Source of the DNA: Prochlorococcus sp. AG-409-A19
Lineage (GTDB): Bacteria > Cyanobacteriota > Cyanobacteriia > PCC-6307 > Cyanobiaceae
DNA length: 64,000 nt
Assembly (NCBI GenBank): GCA_003216155.1
Contig: QCJH01000006.1
Coordinates: forward strand, 1 to 64,000
Direction of reading: 5' to 3'
A program made the translations under genes and the position numbers. The notes under the pieces are model-generated. The model was not told where the DNA came from and did not search any database. It worked only from the letters and a program-made list of their open reading frames with translations. Every line of letters starts with the position of its first letter. Position 1 is the stretch's first letter. This document shows positions 18,118 through 28,215 of the stretch, in pieces.

Positions 18118-19044
18118 ATGCGACAGCTTTTTGTAATTGACCCAATAGATCAAATCAATCCTTTGAAGGATTCTTCTGCTGCATTAATGCAGGCTGCTCA
18201 AAGAGCCTCTATTGATGTTTGGGCTTGCTCTATTGCTGATCTTTATGTTTTTGGGGACGAACCATGGGTTAGAGCAATCCCTTTAGTACCTGAACCATGG
18301 ATTACTAAAGGTGATGCTCAAAACCTTCGTTTGGCTGAGTTTGCTTGTATTTGGATGCGAAAGGATCCTCCGGTTGATGAGGCTTTTTTATATGCCACCC
18401 ATATGCTTGAGATTGCGGAGAGAAATGGGGTTCTAGTAGTTAACAGGCCAGCTTCATTGCGTGCTTGGAATGAAAAGCTTGGTGCCTTACGATTTAGTTC
18501 CCTGATGGTTTCGACTATTGTTGCGAGCCGTGTAGATGAGTTGGCTGCATTTGTACGTGATCAAGGGGAGGTAGTCTTGAAGCCTTTGTCAGGTAGAGCA
18601 GGTCAGGGTGTTCTCAGAGTGGCTAAGGGCGCGGCAGGCCTGGAAGCCTTATTGGAGTTGGTAACTAATCAGGAGTGTTTGCCTGTAATGGCTCAGCGTT
18701 TTCTCCCTGGCGTCGTTGGTGGAGATAAGCGGATTTTATTGGTTAATGGAGAACCTATGGGAGCTGTTAATCGTCTACCCAAACAAGGAGAGTTTCGCAG
18801 CAATCTTGCTTTAGGAGGTAGACCTGAGGCGACTGAGCTTTCTATACGCGAGAAAGAGATATGTGAGGAATTGGAACCGGTATTAAAGGATCAAGGACTC
18901 TTTTTTGTTGGGATAGATGTCATTGATGGGAAGTTGAGCGAAATAAATGTCACAAGCCCTACGGGGATTAGAGAGGTCGAGCGTTTGATGAAAATCGCAT
19001 TAGCGGATCATGTGATAAGTCGCCTATTGGAATTAGTTGGTTGA
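18118..19044 (+). CDS. gshB: Glutathione synthetase
   Basis: This 308-residue ATP-grasp ligase adds glycine to gamma-glutamylcysteine. It starts [20 protein letters not shown], has the family's [33 protein letters not shown] (ATP loop), [20 protein letters not shown], and ends with [25 protein letters not shown] 18118 is chosen from the homologous start. It follows grxC, and its last 37 bp overlap the 3' end of menF on the other strand. Confidence 0.95.
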   Translation: MRQLFVIDPIDQINPLKDSSAALMQAAQRASIDVWACSIADLYVFGDEPWVRAIPLVPEPWITKGDAQNLRLAEFACIWMRKDPPVDEAFLYATHMLEIAERNGVLVVNRPASLRAWNEKLGALRFSSLMVSTIVASRVDELAAFVRDQGEVVLKPLSGRAGQGVLRVAKGAAGLEALLELVTNQECLPVMAQRFLPGVVGGDKRILLVNGEPMGAVNRLPKQGEFRSNLALGGRPEATELSIREKEICEELEPVLKDQGLFFVGIDVIDGKLSEINVTSPTGIREVERLMKIALADHVISRLLELVG

Positions 19045-20417
19045 AGGTCAAGTTGATCTGCAAGAACTGCGAGTTTTAGACCAACTTCTTGTAATTCACG
19101 TTCGGCAATAGACCCTTTAACTAGACCGGCTCCTGCAGTGAGTTCTAGTAAGTGACCTTTTGTATGACCACAACGTATGGCGACACGTAATTCGGCATTG
19201 CCAGAACTGTCAATCCACCCAATCGGAGCAGCATAACCTCCACGCTCAAAGGGTTCGAGCGTACGTAACCAGGTCATCGCTGTTTTACGGGGTAGACCTG
19301 CAACAGCAGGGGTTGGATGAAGTGCATCTGCTACATGCAGAGGCAAAAGTTCTGGCACATAAGCCGTTATTGGAGTATGTAGATGTACGAGTTGTCCGTG
19401 TTTGGCAAGTTGAGGCGATCTTGGTCGACGGGGCTTGATTCCTAGTTTGTTTAGTTGATTAGTGATGGAGGAAACTACCAGTTCATGTTCTCGACGATCT
19501 TTTTCCGATTGCAGTAACTTTTGTCCATCATCATCTTTGCTAGCTGTGCCAGCTAGAGCATCACTATGCAGCTGTTGACCACGCAGACTGAGTAAACGTT
19601 CTGGGGATGCCCCGAAGAATGCGCTTTGAGGGGATTTTTGCCATAGAAAACGGCAACTCCCAGACTGTTCTTGGCGTAATCGCGTAAGAATTGAAAGCGG
19701 ATCTAATGGCGCTTGAAGGAGAATGCTTTGACGTACTGCAAGGACTAATTTGTGTAGCTCTCCATTATTTACTAAATCAATGCCTTGGCTGAGAGCAGGT
19801 TGATAGCAGTCTTGCCAGTCTTTTGCTGAGGATATTCCAGTAAAAATAATTCTTTTTGTTGAGTGTTTTTGGTGAGTTTGCTTAGATAAGTATTCAGCCA
19901 TTAACCATAATTTCTCTGCTAATTCTCGAGCGTCTGCTTCGTGAGTGGCCACCCCATTTAGGCGTAACCATCCTTGATGTCCTTGACGACTAAGTTGCCA
20001 TCTTGGTAGTACAGCTTGAACTGATGGAGGGATTTTATTGCTCCTTTTCCTTTCAGCTGTATTTTCAAAGAAATTGAAAGCCAAAAGAATTCTTGGCCTT
20101 GCTTGCGCAGGTGCGTAAGGGTTTGTTTCTGTCAGACGACTGAGAGTTGCATCGCAGTACCTTTGAGCAAGTTCAAATCTTCTAGGCCCAGCTAGATCGA
20201 GGCACTGGCATTGTCCTGCTGCTGCAAGACTTAATCCTGGTGCCACATCCCAAAGGAATCTAAAAGTGTGCTCTTTGGCTAGTAATGGCAATTTTTGGAG
20301 AGGGTCCACTCCATTTATTGGTAATGCCAGGCTCAAAACCCCTTCTTCACCTTTCCTTTCGCACCAACCTCTGGCTGCTGCGTTTAAAAGCTCATTGAAA
20401 CGGGGTTCAGCTGTCAT
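19008..20417 (-). CDS. menF: Isochorismate synthase (phylloquinone pathway)
   Basis: This is a 469-residue chorismate-binding enzyme. The C-terminal half has the typical [64 protein letters not shown], and the terminal [20 protein letters not shown], all standard for MenF/EntC isochorismate synthases. It commits chorismate to phylloquinone, the photosystem I quinone. The ATG at 20417 is chosen; a TTG at 20450 would extend it. It diverges from menA, which with menC and menE makes a phylloquinone gene group. Confidence 0.9.
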   Translation of the reverse strand: MTAEPRFNELLNAAARGWCERKGEEGVLSLALPINGVDPLQKLPLLAKEHTFRFLWDVAPGLSLAAAGQCQCLDLAGPRRFELAQRYCDATLSRLTETNPYAPAQARPRILLAFNFFENTAERKRSNKIPPSVQAVLPRWQLSRQGHQGWLRLNGVATHEADARELAEKLWLMAEYLSKQTHQKHSTKRIIFTGISSAKDWQDCYQPALSQGIDLVNNGELHKLVLAVRQSILLQAPLDPLSILTRLRQEQSGSCRFLWQKSPQSAFFGASPERLLSLRGQQLHSDALAGTASKDDDGQKLLQSEKDRREHELVVSSITNQLNKLGIKPRRPRSPQLAKHGQLVHLHTPITAYVPELLPLHVADALHPTPAVAGLPRKTAMTWLRTLEPFERGGYAAPIGWIDSSGNAELRVAIRCGHTKGHLLELTAGAGLVKGSIAERELQEVGLKLAVLADQLDLQPTNSNRRLIT

Positions 20418-20489
20418 TTTGGATGCGAGCTGAGCGCACTTACTGCTCAAATGTATAAACCGTCACCCCGGTTCCAGGGGTCTCTTTCT

Positions 20490-21461
20490 ATGTCAGAGCC
20501 ACAGGCTGTTGCATCCCGTTACGACAGAGATCTTAATCGCCGCCGTTTGTGGAAGGCAGCGATTAAGTGGCCTTTGTACTCGGTTGCAGTGATGCCAGTG
20601 CTTTTGGCGGCTGGTTGGCGGCTCAGTCAAGGTGAAGAGGTGCGTTTTGATCAGTTAATTGGTTTTCTTGTGGCTTCAGTGTTGCTTTTGCTTTGGGAAA
20701 ACCTCAGCAATGATCTTTTCGATGCAGATACAGGCGTAGATAGCTTCACCAAGCCTCATTCGGTGGTGGCACTTCTTGGCCAGCGTCGTCCTGTAAGACG
20801 GTTGGCATATATGGCACTTTTTTTAGGTTTGATTTTGATGTTGATTTTGGCTTGGAGAAGCAGCCTTGGTGTGTTGTTTTTGGTTATGGGAAGTTGTGTT
20901 TTGGGATATCTCTATCAAGGTCCTCCTTTTCGTCTTGGTTATATGGGCTTAGGCGAGCCACTTTGTTGGTTGGCCTTTGGACCTTTTGCTACTGCCGCTG
21001 CTCTTTTAGTACTAGGCCCCACTGATGTAAAAGGCATTCCTTGGCAGGCAGCATTCATATTGGGAGCCGGGCCTGCTTTAGCTACCACCCTTGTACTTTT
21101 CTGTTCACATTTCCATCAAGTTGCTGAAGATGCCGCTCATGGCAAGCGATCACCATTAGTTCGAATGGGAACACATCGTGCTGCGCAACTTGTTCCTTGG
21201 TTGATTGCATTGACTTTGATACTGGAGTTGGTTCCAGTTTTGATAGGTGCTTGGCCTATAACTGCTCTATTGGGATTGTGGAGTTTGCCATCTGGCATTG
21301 CATTGAACCGTTTGCTTGGTAAGCATCATCATCAGCCAGAACTCATAAGGGAAAGTAAGTTTTTGGCTTTACGTTTTCAAGCTTTGAATGGCTTAGGTTT
21401 GAGTTTGGGGATGGTATTGGCACCTTTAGTAGGTCTTGAAATTGCAAGCTTCGGCGGATGA
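20490..21461 (+). CDS. menA: 1,4-dihydroxy-2-naphthoate phytyltransferase (UbiA family)
   Basis: This 323-residue multi-span membrane prenyltransferase has the first Asp-rich motif ENLSNDLFDADTGVD near residue 72 and the second region FHQVAEDAAHGKRSPLVRMG, with about eight hydrophobic helices. It attaches the phytyl chain to DHNA for phylloquinone. The ATG at 20490 has AGGGG nine bases upstream; an in-frame ATG at 20451 would add 13 residues. The stop overlaps menC by four bases. Confidence 0.9.
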   Translation: MSEPQAVASRYDRDLNRRRLWKAAIKWPLYSVAVMPVLLAAGWRLSQGEEVRFDQLIGFLVASVLLLLWENLSNDLFDADTGVDSFTKPHSVVALLGQRRPVRRLAYMALFLGLILMLILAWRSSLGVLFLVMGSCVLGYLYQGPPFRLGYMGLGEPLCWLAFGPFATAAALLVLGPTDVKGIPWQAAFILGAGPALATTLVLFCSHFHQVAEDAAHGKRSPLVRMGTHRAAQLVPWLIALTLILELVPVLIGAWPITALLGLWSLPSGIALNRLLGKHHHQPELIRESKFLALRFQALNGLGLSLGMVLAPLVGLEIASFGG

Positions 21462-22426
21462 GTCTGAGTCTCGTTTTCAAGCCATTTTCTTTTCGTCTTA
21501 ATTGTCCTCTTCGAACTTCAAAGGGGGTTATTCAAGAGAGAAATGGGTTGATTTTGCGCCTTCGAGATCAAGATGGTGGATGTGGCTGGGGGGAGGTTGC
21601 GCCTTTTGACAATAAGGATTTGAAATTATGTACCGAGTTTTTAGCAAGACTTGGAGATGCTCCAAAGCGGAATGAATTGGAAAAGCAACTTAATTCTTGT
21701 TCTGGGGCTTTGGCTTTTGGCCTAGGTGCGGCTTTAGCAGAGTTGGATGGTCAATTAAGAATTCATCTAGAAGAAGGGGATAGGCTTCTTCCTTCGGCTG
21801 TTTTGTTGCCTAATAGCGAAGAAGAGTTATTTGCGGTTGTTGATGAGCTAATACTTCAGTCCAAAGATGCACTGCATCCACTGACTTTGAAATGGAAGGT
21901 TGCTTTGCTACCTGACTGTCAAGAGCAATCTATTTTGCGAAAGATTTCCGAACGTCTTCCTTTAACTGCTCGATTGAGGTTGGATGCCAATGGTGGTTGG
22001 GATCGTTTTAGTGCTCAGCGTTGGGCAGAGTATTTAGTAGATGAGTCGAGATTGGAATGGCTAGAACAGCCTTTGGCTGCTGAAGATATTGAGGGGCTTT
22101 GGAATTTGGCAAAGTTGATTCCTGTGGCGTTGGATGAATCGCTTTTGTTTGAGCCATCTTTACGTGTGTCCTGGCCAGGATGGCAAGTACGCCGACCAAT
22201 TTTGGATGGTGATCCACGCCAGCTCCTTAGAGAATTAGAGGACGGTGTCGCTAATAGGATGATTAGTACGGCTTTTGAGACAGGTATTGGTCGTCGTTGG
22301 GTGAAATATTTGGCTGCATTACAGCAAAAGGGTCCAACTCCAGTAGCACCTGGCCTTGCTCCTGAATGGACTCCAGATGGCCCTCTTTTCAGTCTGGATC
22401 CAGAGTGTGTTTGGAGGGCCTTGTGA
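21458..22426 (+). CDS. menC: o-Succinylbenzoate synthase
   Basis: This 322-residue enolase-superfamily protein has GCGWGEVAPF near the N-terminus, the catalytic Lys region LTLKWKVALL, the metal-ligand segment LRLDANGGWDRFSAQRWAEYL, WLEQPLAAED, VALDESLL, and the C-terminal ISTAFETGIGRRW. It dehydrates SHCHC to o-succinylbenzoate in phylloquinone synthesis. The start overlaps menA (ATGA) and the stop overlaps the GTG start of menE, showing tight translational coupling. Confidence 0.93.
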   Translation: MSLSLVFKPFSFRLNCPLRTSKGVIQERNGLILRLRDQDGGCGWGEVAPFDNKDLKLCTEFLARLGDAPKRNELEKQLNSCSGALAFGLGAALAELDGQLRIHLEEGDRLLPSAVLLPNSEEELFAVVDELILQSKDALHPLTLKWKVALLPDCQEQSILRKISERLPLTARLRLDANGGWDRFSAQRWAEYLVDESRLEWLEQPLAAEDIEGLWNLAKLIPVALDESLLFEPSLRVSWPGWQVRRPILDGDPRQLLRELEDGVANRMISTAFETGIGRRWVKYLAALQQKGPTPVAPGLAPEWTPDGPLFSLDPECVWRAL

Positions 22427-23667
22427 GTGATTTAATTGCTCTCCAATTTGATTCACAATCTTGTGAACAGTTTTTGAGCCAATTGTCTTCTGCATGTCAG
22501 AAGTTTTTTTGGGTTCAGCTATTCCCCTCTTCATTTAAGGAAGCTTTGATCCCCAAGAAATCTTTGCCAGAAGGTTCTGGAATTATTGTCTCTAGTGGTG
22601 GCAGTATTGGAGGTCGCAAGTATTCTTTGATCCCTTATGACCATTTGGATCAATCAGCTTGCGCGACTGGTAAGTGGTTAAAAGAGCAAGGTATAGAAAC
22701 AGGCAAATGTTTAATCTTTAATCCACTCCCTTTGCATCATGTAAGTGGTTTGATGCCTTGGTGGCGTAGTCGTTGCTGGGGGACAGAGCATATTTGGTTA
22801 GAACCCTCTTTGCTGAGAGATCCAATAGCGCTGGAAAGATTCACTAGAGATTTACGAAAAAATTCTTCCAGACCTGTCGTTTTGTCTTTGGTCCCAACCC
22901 AGTTGAAGCGTTTATTGAAAGATTCTGTTGGCGTGCGTTGGCTTAAAGAGTGTTCTGTGATTTGGGTTGGTGGTGGTGGCTTGTCACCAGAAATAGCTGA
23001 AGCGGCAAGGTCAGAGGGCTTGCCTTTATCCCCTTGCTATGGAGCTACTGAGACAGCGGCAATGGTTGCTGCGCTTCCTCCTAAGGATTTTTTGGCTGGG
23101 ATTGGTGGCTGTGGAGCCCCTTTGAATGATGTCGAGTTGCGTTTGAATGCAGACAGAAGATTGGCAGTTCGCACTCCTAGGTTGGCGATTGCTCGGTGGT
23201 CAGGCAGTTCTCTTGAAGCTTTAGTAGATGAGGAAGGATGGTGGAGATCTGGAGATATTGCTGAGTTGCAAATGAATAGTCAAAGTTGCAATTTGAGCCT
23301 AACTATTTTGGGAAGGATCGATAGTGCTATTAACTGTGGCGGAGAAACTGTTTTCCCTGAGCAGCTTGAAGCGCGCTTAATAGAAGCAGCCGTTGATTTG
23401 CCCTTGCAGTCAGTTTTGTTCTTGCCAGTGAATGATCCTGATTGGGGACAGCGGCTTGTGGCATTAATACGCTTTAGAGAGATGGCAGAGGATAGAATTT
23501 CTTTGAAATTATTAATTGAGTTGAAAAGATTGGTGGGCAATTGGCTGCCAGCTGAGAAGCCAGTAAAATGGTATTTGTGTCCCGACTTGAGTGTGAATGA
23601 TCTAGGCAAATGGGAGCGCTCAAGGTGGGCTAATTGGCTTGAATTAAACTTATATAGTTCAGATTAA
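22423..23667 (+). CDS. menE: o-Succinylbenzoate-CoA ligase
   Basis: This 414-residue adenylate-forming enzyme is shorter than typical acyl-CoA ligases, as MenE usually is. The phosphate-binding loop appears as IIVSSGGSIGGRKYS, followed by LPLHHVSGLMPWWRS, CYGATETAAMVAALP, WWRSGDIAEL, GRIDSAINCGGETVFPEQLE and a C-terminal PAEKPVKWY. A GTG at 22423 overlaps the menC stop (GTGA) and fits better than the upstream in-frame ATG at 22366, which lies inside menC. It activates o-succinylbenzoate for MenB, whose gene is not in the window. Confidence 0.9.
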   Translation: MSDLIALQFDSQSCEQFLSQLSSACQKFFWVQLFPSSFKEALIPKKSLPEGSGIIVSSGGSIGGRKYSLIPYDHLDQSACATGKWLKEQGIETGKCLIFNPLPLHHVSGLMPWWRSRCWGTEHIWLEPSLLRDPIALERFTRDLRKNSSRPVVLSLVPTQLKRLLKDSVGVRWLKECSVIWVGGGGLSPEIAEAARSEGLPLSPCYGATETAAMVAALPPKDFLAGIGGCGAPLNDVELRLNADRRLAVRTPRLAIARWSGSSLEALVDEEGWWRSGDIAELQMNSQSCNLSLTILGRIDSAINCGGETVFPEQLEARLIEAAVDLPLQSVLFLPVNDPDWGQRLVALIRFREMAEDRISLKLLIELKRLVGNWLPAEKPVKWYLCPDLSVNDLGKWERSRWANWLELNLYSSD

Positions 23668-23747
23668 AGGACTGGCTTAATGATTCCTAATCAATAAATT
23701 AAAATATGCAGTTTGTTGGAGATTGCTAGATTGACAATTTGGTAAAT

Positions 23748-24215
23748 TCAGAGCACTTTAGGCCCTTTGCAAATATTTGATGCTTCAAGCCAAAGACAGA
23801 TCTTATCAGGAAGATTGCAACGAACACGTGTATCTTTATTGATGGCTAAATGTCTTATTAGAGCGATTGCAACAATGGTTTCTTCTCTTTGAAACTTAGT
23901 AGTTATCTCGAAAGTACTTTTGTCAAGTTGCTTTGGCAATAGGTCAATAATGACTTGGTCGCCAGTATAGATTGGGGCTATAAAGTTGGCTTTACAGTGC
24001 ACAATTGGCAGAGATATATGTGGATCTTCTTCCTTTCCCTTTGAGGACGGAAAGATTTCTTTTGGGGATATCCCATATTTATCAAGACTCTCTTCCCAGG
24101 CTTCATGAGCCCAGCGAAATATCTGATGAAAATGCATCACTCCAGCTGCATCTGTGTCCCCGAAACGAACATTTCTCCTTAAAGACAGCCAAGTTGAGGG
24201 GTTATGAGAGATCAC
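23748..24215 (-). CDS. menI: Hotdog-fold thioesterase, probable 1,4-dihydroxy-2-naphthoyl-CoA hydrolase
   Basis: This 155-residue 4HBT-family thioesterase has the active-site loop RFGDTDAAGVMHFHQIFRW, with the catalytic Asp near residue 22. It sits directly downstream of menE (convergent) and so at the end of the phylloquinone cluster. The equivalent Synechocystis protein (Slr0204) is known to hydrolyse DHNA-CoA. Assignment to this step rests on context and family and is not proved by the sequence. It is 8 bp from the 3' end of ndhH and may share its transcript. Confidence 0.85.
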   Translation of the reverse strand: MISHNPSTWLSLRRNVRFGDTDAAGVMHFHQIFRWAHEAWEESLDKYGISPKEIFPSSKGKEEDPHISLPIVHCKANFIAPIYTGDQVIIDLLPKQLDKSTFEITTKFQREETIVAIALIRHLAINKDTRVRCNLPDKICLWLEASNICKGPKVL

Positions 24216-24223
24216 TTTAAGCG

Positions 24224-25408
24224 TTAGCGATCAACAGAGCCCATGATCACATCGATGGAACCAAGAATCGCCATTATGTCTGCAACCTTATTTCCTTTAA
24301 GTATGTGGGGAAGAATTTGTAAGTTATTTAGATCCGCGGCACGAATCTTAAATCTCCAAGGAGTAACATCATTATTACCTTGTATAAATACACCTATTTC
24401 GCCTTTACCTGATTCAAGACGGGTATATAGCTCACCCTCAGGTATTTTAAATGTTGGAGCAACTTTTTTGGTTAGATGTTGGTAGTCAAATGTTGAGAAA
24501 GTACTTTTCTTACCTTCAGATATTCGTCTTGCCTCAAGATTTTCTGTGGGGCCTCCGGGGATCATTTTGCACGCTTGATTAAGAATATTTAATGACTGTC
24601 TCATCTCTTCTATTCTAACTCTATATCTTGCATAGCAATCGCCTTCCTTCTCCCACGATATATTCCACTCAAAGTCATCATAACATTCATAATGGTCAAC
24701 TTTTCTGAGATCCCAAGGTACACCTGAAGCACGGAGCATTGGGCCTGAAAGGCTCCAATTAATAGCATCTTCTTTGTTGATTTTGCCTAGTCCTTCAATA
24801 CGACGTCGAAAAATAGGATTATTAGTAATTAGCTTCTCATATTCATCGATTTTTGGTCCAAACCAATTGCAGAAATCTTTGCATTTTTCAAGCCATCCCC
24901 ACGGTAAATCTGCAGCCACTCCACCAATACGAAAATAATTGTTATTTATTAAGCGTTGTCCTGTTGCAGCTTCCCATAGATCATAGATCATTTCTCTTTC
25001 TCTAAAAATGTAAAAGAAAGGTGTTTGGGCTCCAACGTCAGCAAGAAAAGGTCCTAGCCAAAGTAGGTGATTAGCAATTCGATTAAGTTCAAGCATTAGC
25101 ACGCGTATATAACTAGCTCTTTTTGGGACTGGAATATTGGCTAATCGTTCTGGAGCATTTACGACAATTGCTTCGTAAAACATTCCTGCCGCGTAATCCA
25201 TTCGACTTACATATGGAACAAACATGACGTTTGTTCGGTTCTCGGCAATTTTTTCCATCCCGCGGTGAAGATATCCGATGACTGGTTCGCAGTCCAAAAC
25301 ATCTTCCCCATCAAGTGTCACGACTAATCTCAGTACCCCATGCATTGAAGGGTGGTGGGGCCCGAAATTAACGATCATTGGCTCCGTACGCGTTTCAAGT
25401 TGCGTCAT
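24224..25408 (-). CDS. ndhH: NAD(P)H-quinone oxidoreductase subunit H
   Basis: This is the 394-residue 49-kDa-type subunit of NDH-1, on the hydrophilic arm near the quinone site. Clear family sequence includes [64 protein letters not shown] [10 protein letters not shown], and the C-terminal DVIMGSVDR. The thylakoid complex supports respiration, cyclic electron flow and CO2 uptake. It is separated from the other ndh genes, as usual in cyanobacteria. Confidence 0.97.
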   Translation of the reverse strand: MTQLETRTEPMIVNFGPHHPSMHGVLRLVVTLDGEDVLDCEPVIGYLHRGMEKIAENRTNVMFVPYVSRMDYAAGMFYEAIVVNAPERLANIPVPKRASYIRVLMLELNRIANHLLWLGPFLADVGAQTPFFYIFREREMIYDLWEAATGQRLINNNYFRIGGVAADLPWGWLEKCKDFCNWFGPKIDEYEKLITNNPIFRRRIEGLGKINKEDAINWSLSGPMLRASGVPWDLRKVDHYECYDDFEWNISWEKEGDCYARYRVRIEEMRQSLNILNQACKMIPGGPTENLEARRISEGKKSTFSTFDYQHLTKKVAPTFKIPEGELYTRLESGKGEIGVFIQGNNDVTPWRFKIRAADLNNLQILPHILKGNKVADIMAILGSIDVIMGSVDR

Positions 25409-25453
25409 GGCGCCATGGGATGAAGGTTTTCAATCTGATCTTACGAAGGACTA

Positions 25454-26365
25454 ATGCAAGAAGAGTCAAAAAGTGTTTCTCAAGATTTTTTCCATTTGCC
25501 TGTATTGGCAGATGAATTGCTAGAGATGATTTCTCATTTGCCTGAAAGCTTGCTTAGTCAGGGTCTTTGCGTGGATGCGACTTTGGGTGGTGGAGGCCAT
25601 AGCTCGATGATCTTGGAGGCCCATCCTCAATTGCGAGTAATTGGTGTGGACCAAGATCCTGTTGCGAGGGCTTCAGCTGCTCAACGCTTAAAGCATTTTG
25701 AAGCTCGTATGGAGATTGTTGCTGGAAATTTTGCTGATTTCATGCCAAAGGAGCCTGTGGCAGTTGTGGTTGCTGATTTAGGAGTCAGTAGTCCTCAATT
25801 GGATGTTGCTTCGAGAGGATTTAGTTTTCTGAAGGATGGTCCAATTGATATGCGGATGAATCCAGAGGTTGGAGAAACGGCAGCTGAGTTGATTGAACGT
25901 CTTCAAGAAACGGAGCTTGCAGAAATCATTTATAGATATGGAGAAGAAAGGTTTTCACGCCGAATAGCTAGGCGCATTAAGCATGACCTTAGACATCAAG
26001 GCCCATATAAGGGGACTGCGTCATTGGCATATGCAGTGGCCGGTTGTTATCCGCCGAAGATGCGTCATGCTCGGATACATCCCGCTACCAGGACCTTCCA
26101 AGCATTGAGAATTGTTATTAATAATGAGCTTGAAGTTCTAAATAGTTTTTTAGAGCAGTCTCCCGAATGGCTTTTACCAGGAGGCTTACTGTGTGTAGTC
26201 AGTTTTCACTCTCTGGAAGATAGGTGTGTAAAGAATGCCTTTTTAAAGGATAATCGTTTGGAGCGAATAACTAAGAAGCCTTTGATGGCTAAGGATAAAG
26301 AGATTGCGAGTAATCCTCGCAGTAGAAGTGCAAAGTGTCGTGTTGCCCGTAGAAGAATTTCTTAG
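25454..26365 (+). CDS. rsmH: 16S rRNA m4C1402 methyltransferase RsmH (MraW)
   Basis: This 303-residue SAM-dependent methyltransferase starts with [13 protein letters not shown]. It has the SAM motif [11 protein letters not shown] near residue 41, [42 protein letters not shown], and the Ser/Arg-rich end [14 protein letters not shown]. It methylates N4 of C1402 in the ribosomal decoding centre. In many bacteria it heads the dcw cluster; here it stands alone between ndhH and a cysteine desulfurase. Confidence 0.95.
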   Translation: MQEESKSVSQDFFHLPVLADELLEMISHLPESLLSQGLCVDATLGGGGHSSMILEAHPQLRVIGVDQDPVARASAAQRLKHFEARMEIVAGNFADFMPKEPVAVVVADLGVSSPQLDVASRGFSFLKDGPIDMRMNPEVGETAAELIERLQETELAEIIYRYGEERFSRRIARRIKHDLRHQGPYKGTASLAYAVAGCYPPKMRHARIHPATRTFQALRIVINNELEVLNSFLEQSPEWLLPGGLLCVVSFHSLEDRCVKNAFLKDNRLERITKKPLMAKDKEIASNPRSRSAKCRVARRRIS

Positions 26366-26426
26366 ATAGATATTTCTATCATGAACTTTTCAATTAAGAA
26401 CTTTTTAAGTTTTAGGTGGACTTTGA

Positions 26427-27605
26427 TTAGTGATCGCTAAGTTCTTGGACAATATTAATGATCGCTTTAATGGCACGCTGGACTTCTTCTTGATTGGTAT
26501 CTTTTCCTAAACTTAGCCTGAGGGAAGCTTGAGCCTCTGCAGGACTTCGACCCAGGGATATCAGTACATGAGAAGGTTTGCCCATGCTGCATGCAGAACC
26601 ACTACTGCATTCAACTAGTGGGCGTAGATTTCTAAATAATTGATTGCCGTTAATGTCTGGAACTGAGAAATTGAGGTTGTTGGGTAGCCTTTTTTCTAAA
26701 GAACCATTCAGCAAAAGATTGGGTAGATGTTGTTTTAACCCAACCCATAGTTGATTTCGTAAACTGCTGAGTTGTTGATAACTTCTTGGAAGATCTTCTA
26801 TTCTTAGCTCTGCTGCTTTGGCGAGTCCAATAATTAGTGGTACTGGAAGAGTTCCTGGCCTAAGGCCTTGTTCTTGACCACCGCCCCAAGATAAGGGGGT
26901 TAAGGGTACCTTTTTATTCAAGATAAGTGCGCCTATACCTTTGGGACCATAGATCTTGTGACTGCTGATACTTATGAGATCGATATCAATTAAATATTGA
27001 TCCATTGGTAAATATCCAAATGCTTGAGCAGCATCGCTATGGAGAGTTACCCCATTTTTGCGACAAAGCTCGGATATTTCTCTTATAGGTTGAATAACTC
27101 CTATTTCATTGTTCGCGATCATTACGCTGGCTAAAAGAGTGTCCTTTTCAAATGCTGAAGCGACCTTATTGATAGAGACAAGACCATCTTCCTCTGGAGT
27201 AATCTCTGTCAGTCTGAACCCTTCTTTTTTTAGTTGACGTAAAGGATCAAGTACAGCGTGATGCTCTGTACTTAGTGTAATGATATGTCCTGGCTCACCT
27301 TTCTCTTTAGCCTTAGCTCTAGCATGACCAATTAGAGCCAAATTGTTAGCTTCAGTGGCACCACTAGTGAAGATTATTTGGTTTTCTTCAACTCTGAAAA
27401 AAGAGGCTAATTTTTCTCTGGCTAACTTTATAGCTGCTGCTGCTTGTAATCCAGAATGATGCTGGCGACTAGATGCATTGCCCCAAGTGTTATTCCAGTA
27501 GGGTTCCATTGCTCTCAATACTTCTTTGTCGCATGGAGTCGTGGCTTGGTAGTCCAGAGCAACTGGATAGGAATTTAAAGATTCATTTGGTGAGTTTGCC
27601 TGCAT
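26427..27605 (-). CDS. Cysteine desulfurase (NifS/IscS type)
   Basis: This 392-residue PLP enzyme has YPVALDYQATTP, FTSGATEANNLAL, TEHHAVLDPL, HSDAAQAFG, the PLP-lysine motif SISSHKIYGPKGIGAL, and the flexible loop with the sulfur-carrying Cys in VECSSGSACSMG. It removes sulfur from cysteine for Fe-S clusters, tRNA thiolation or cofactors. The loop type marks it as class I (IscS/NifS), distinct from SufS. No iscU-like scaffold gene is adjacent. It is divergent from the following exported protein with a 28-bp gap. Confidence 0.9.
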   Translation of the reverse strand: MQANSPNESLNSYPVALDYQATTPCDKEVLRAMEPYWNNTWGNASSRQHHSGLQAAAAIKLAREKLASFFRVEENQIIFTSGATEANNLALIGHARAKAKEKGEPGHIITLSTEHHAVLDPLRQLKKEGFRLTEITPEEDGLVSINKVASAFEKDTLLASVMIANNEIGVIQPIREISELCRKNGVTLHSDAAQAFGYLPMDQYLIDIDLISISSHKIYGPKGIGALILNKKVPLTPLSWGGGQEQGLRPGTLPVPLIIGLAKAAELRIEDLPRSYQQLSSLRNQLWVGLKQHLPNLLLNGSLEKRLPNNLNFSVPDINGNQLFRNLRPLVECSSGSACSMGKPSHVLISLGRSPAEAQASLRLSLGKDTNQEEVQRAIKAIINIVQELSDH

Positions 27606-27633
27606 TGTTCAAAAGTCCTTTGCTTTTTCTTGT

Positions 27634-28146
27634 ATGTGTAGTTCGCTTAAAAATGTGAGTTGGCTTTGGATAGCTTTGTTTTATTTGTCAGTTTCGTCCG
27701 TAAATGCTTTTGGGCGCAAAGATTTAGACCAGAAACTGCAACAAATGCGTCCATCTGATTTGATTGTTTTGCTGAAGAAACAAGTCTTAGGAGGTTCATA
27801 TTTGTTGGGGATTTATGAGGTTCAAGTGGACGATGTAGTGCCTGATTTACGCCGCTTTAAGATTTGGAAAGAACAGGATCAGGACCTGTCCATTCATTCT
27901 GAATCTGTGCGATGCAGTCTTGAAGAGCCTTTAAGAGTTAAACGCACAACTTCGATGATTTATTTACGCCGCCTTAATCCTGGTGGAGTGGTTAACTCGT
28001 TGAACCGAGAAGACTATTTGGTGTGGTGGGCTGCATGCTATCCAGATCTTGCAGGCATTGACCCAGGAACTCTTAAGACTGAGGCATTGGAATTAGGTTT
28101 TTCAACTAGGCTGCCTGAATTGCAAGAGGTTTTGCGGTCGCCCTAG
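27634..28146 (+). CDS. Hypothetical exported protein
   Basis: I do not recognise this 170-residue protein. It begins with a likely signal peptide (VSWLWIALFYLSVSSVNAFG), and the mature part contains RPSDLIVLLKKQVLGGSYLLGIYEVQVDDVVPDLRRFKIWK, a single internal Cys pair region around SVRCSLEEP and WWAACYPDL, and ends TRLPELQEVLRSP. The two Cys could form a disulfide in the periplasm or lumen. It lies between a cysteine desulfurase (divergent) and a response regulator. It is probably a lineage-restricted cyanobacterial protein, but I cannot confirm this. Confidence 0.65.
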   Translation: MCSSLKNVSWLWIALFYLSVSSVNAFGRKDLDQKLQQMRPSDLIVLLKKQVLGGSYLLGIYEVQVDDVVPDLRRFKIWKEQDQDLSIHSESVRCSLEEPLRVKRTTSMIYLRRLNPGGVVNSLNREDYLVWWAACYPDLAGIDPGTLKTEALELGFSTRLPELQEVLRSP

Positions 28147-28215
28147 CGCTAAAGCTTTGTAATTGTTCACGCTTTCGACAATTGCTTCTAGATTTTCTTA
28201 AGTTAAAAAACTGGT

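Noticed and set aside
19160..19438. Plus-strand frame with many His and Val residues inside menF
   Set aside because: It is antisense to conserved menF sequence.
26363..26400. GATAG ... CTATC repeat after rsmH
   Set aside because: AT-rich 5-bp stem, likely by chance.
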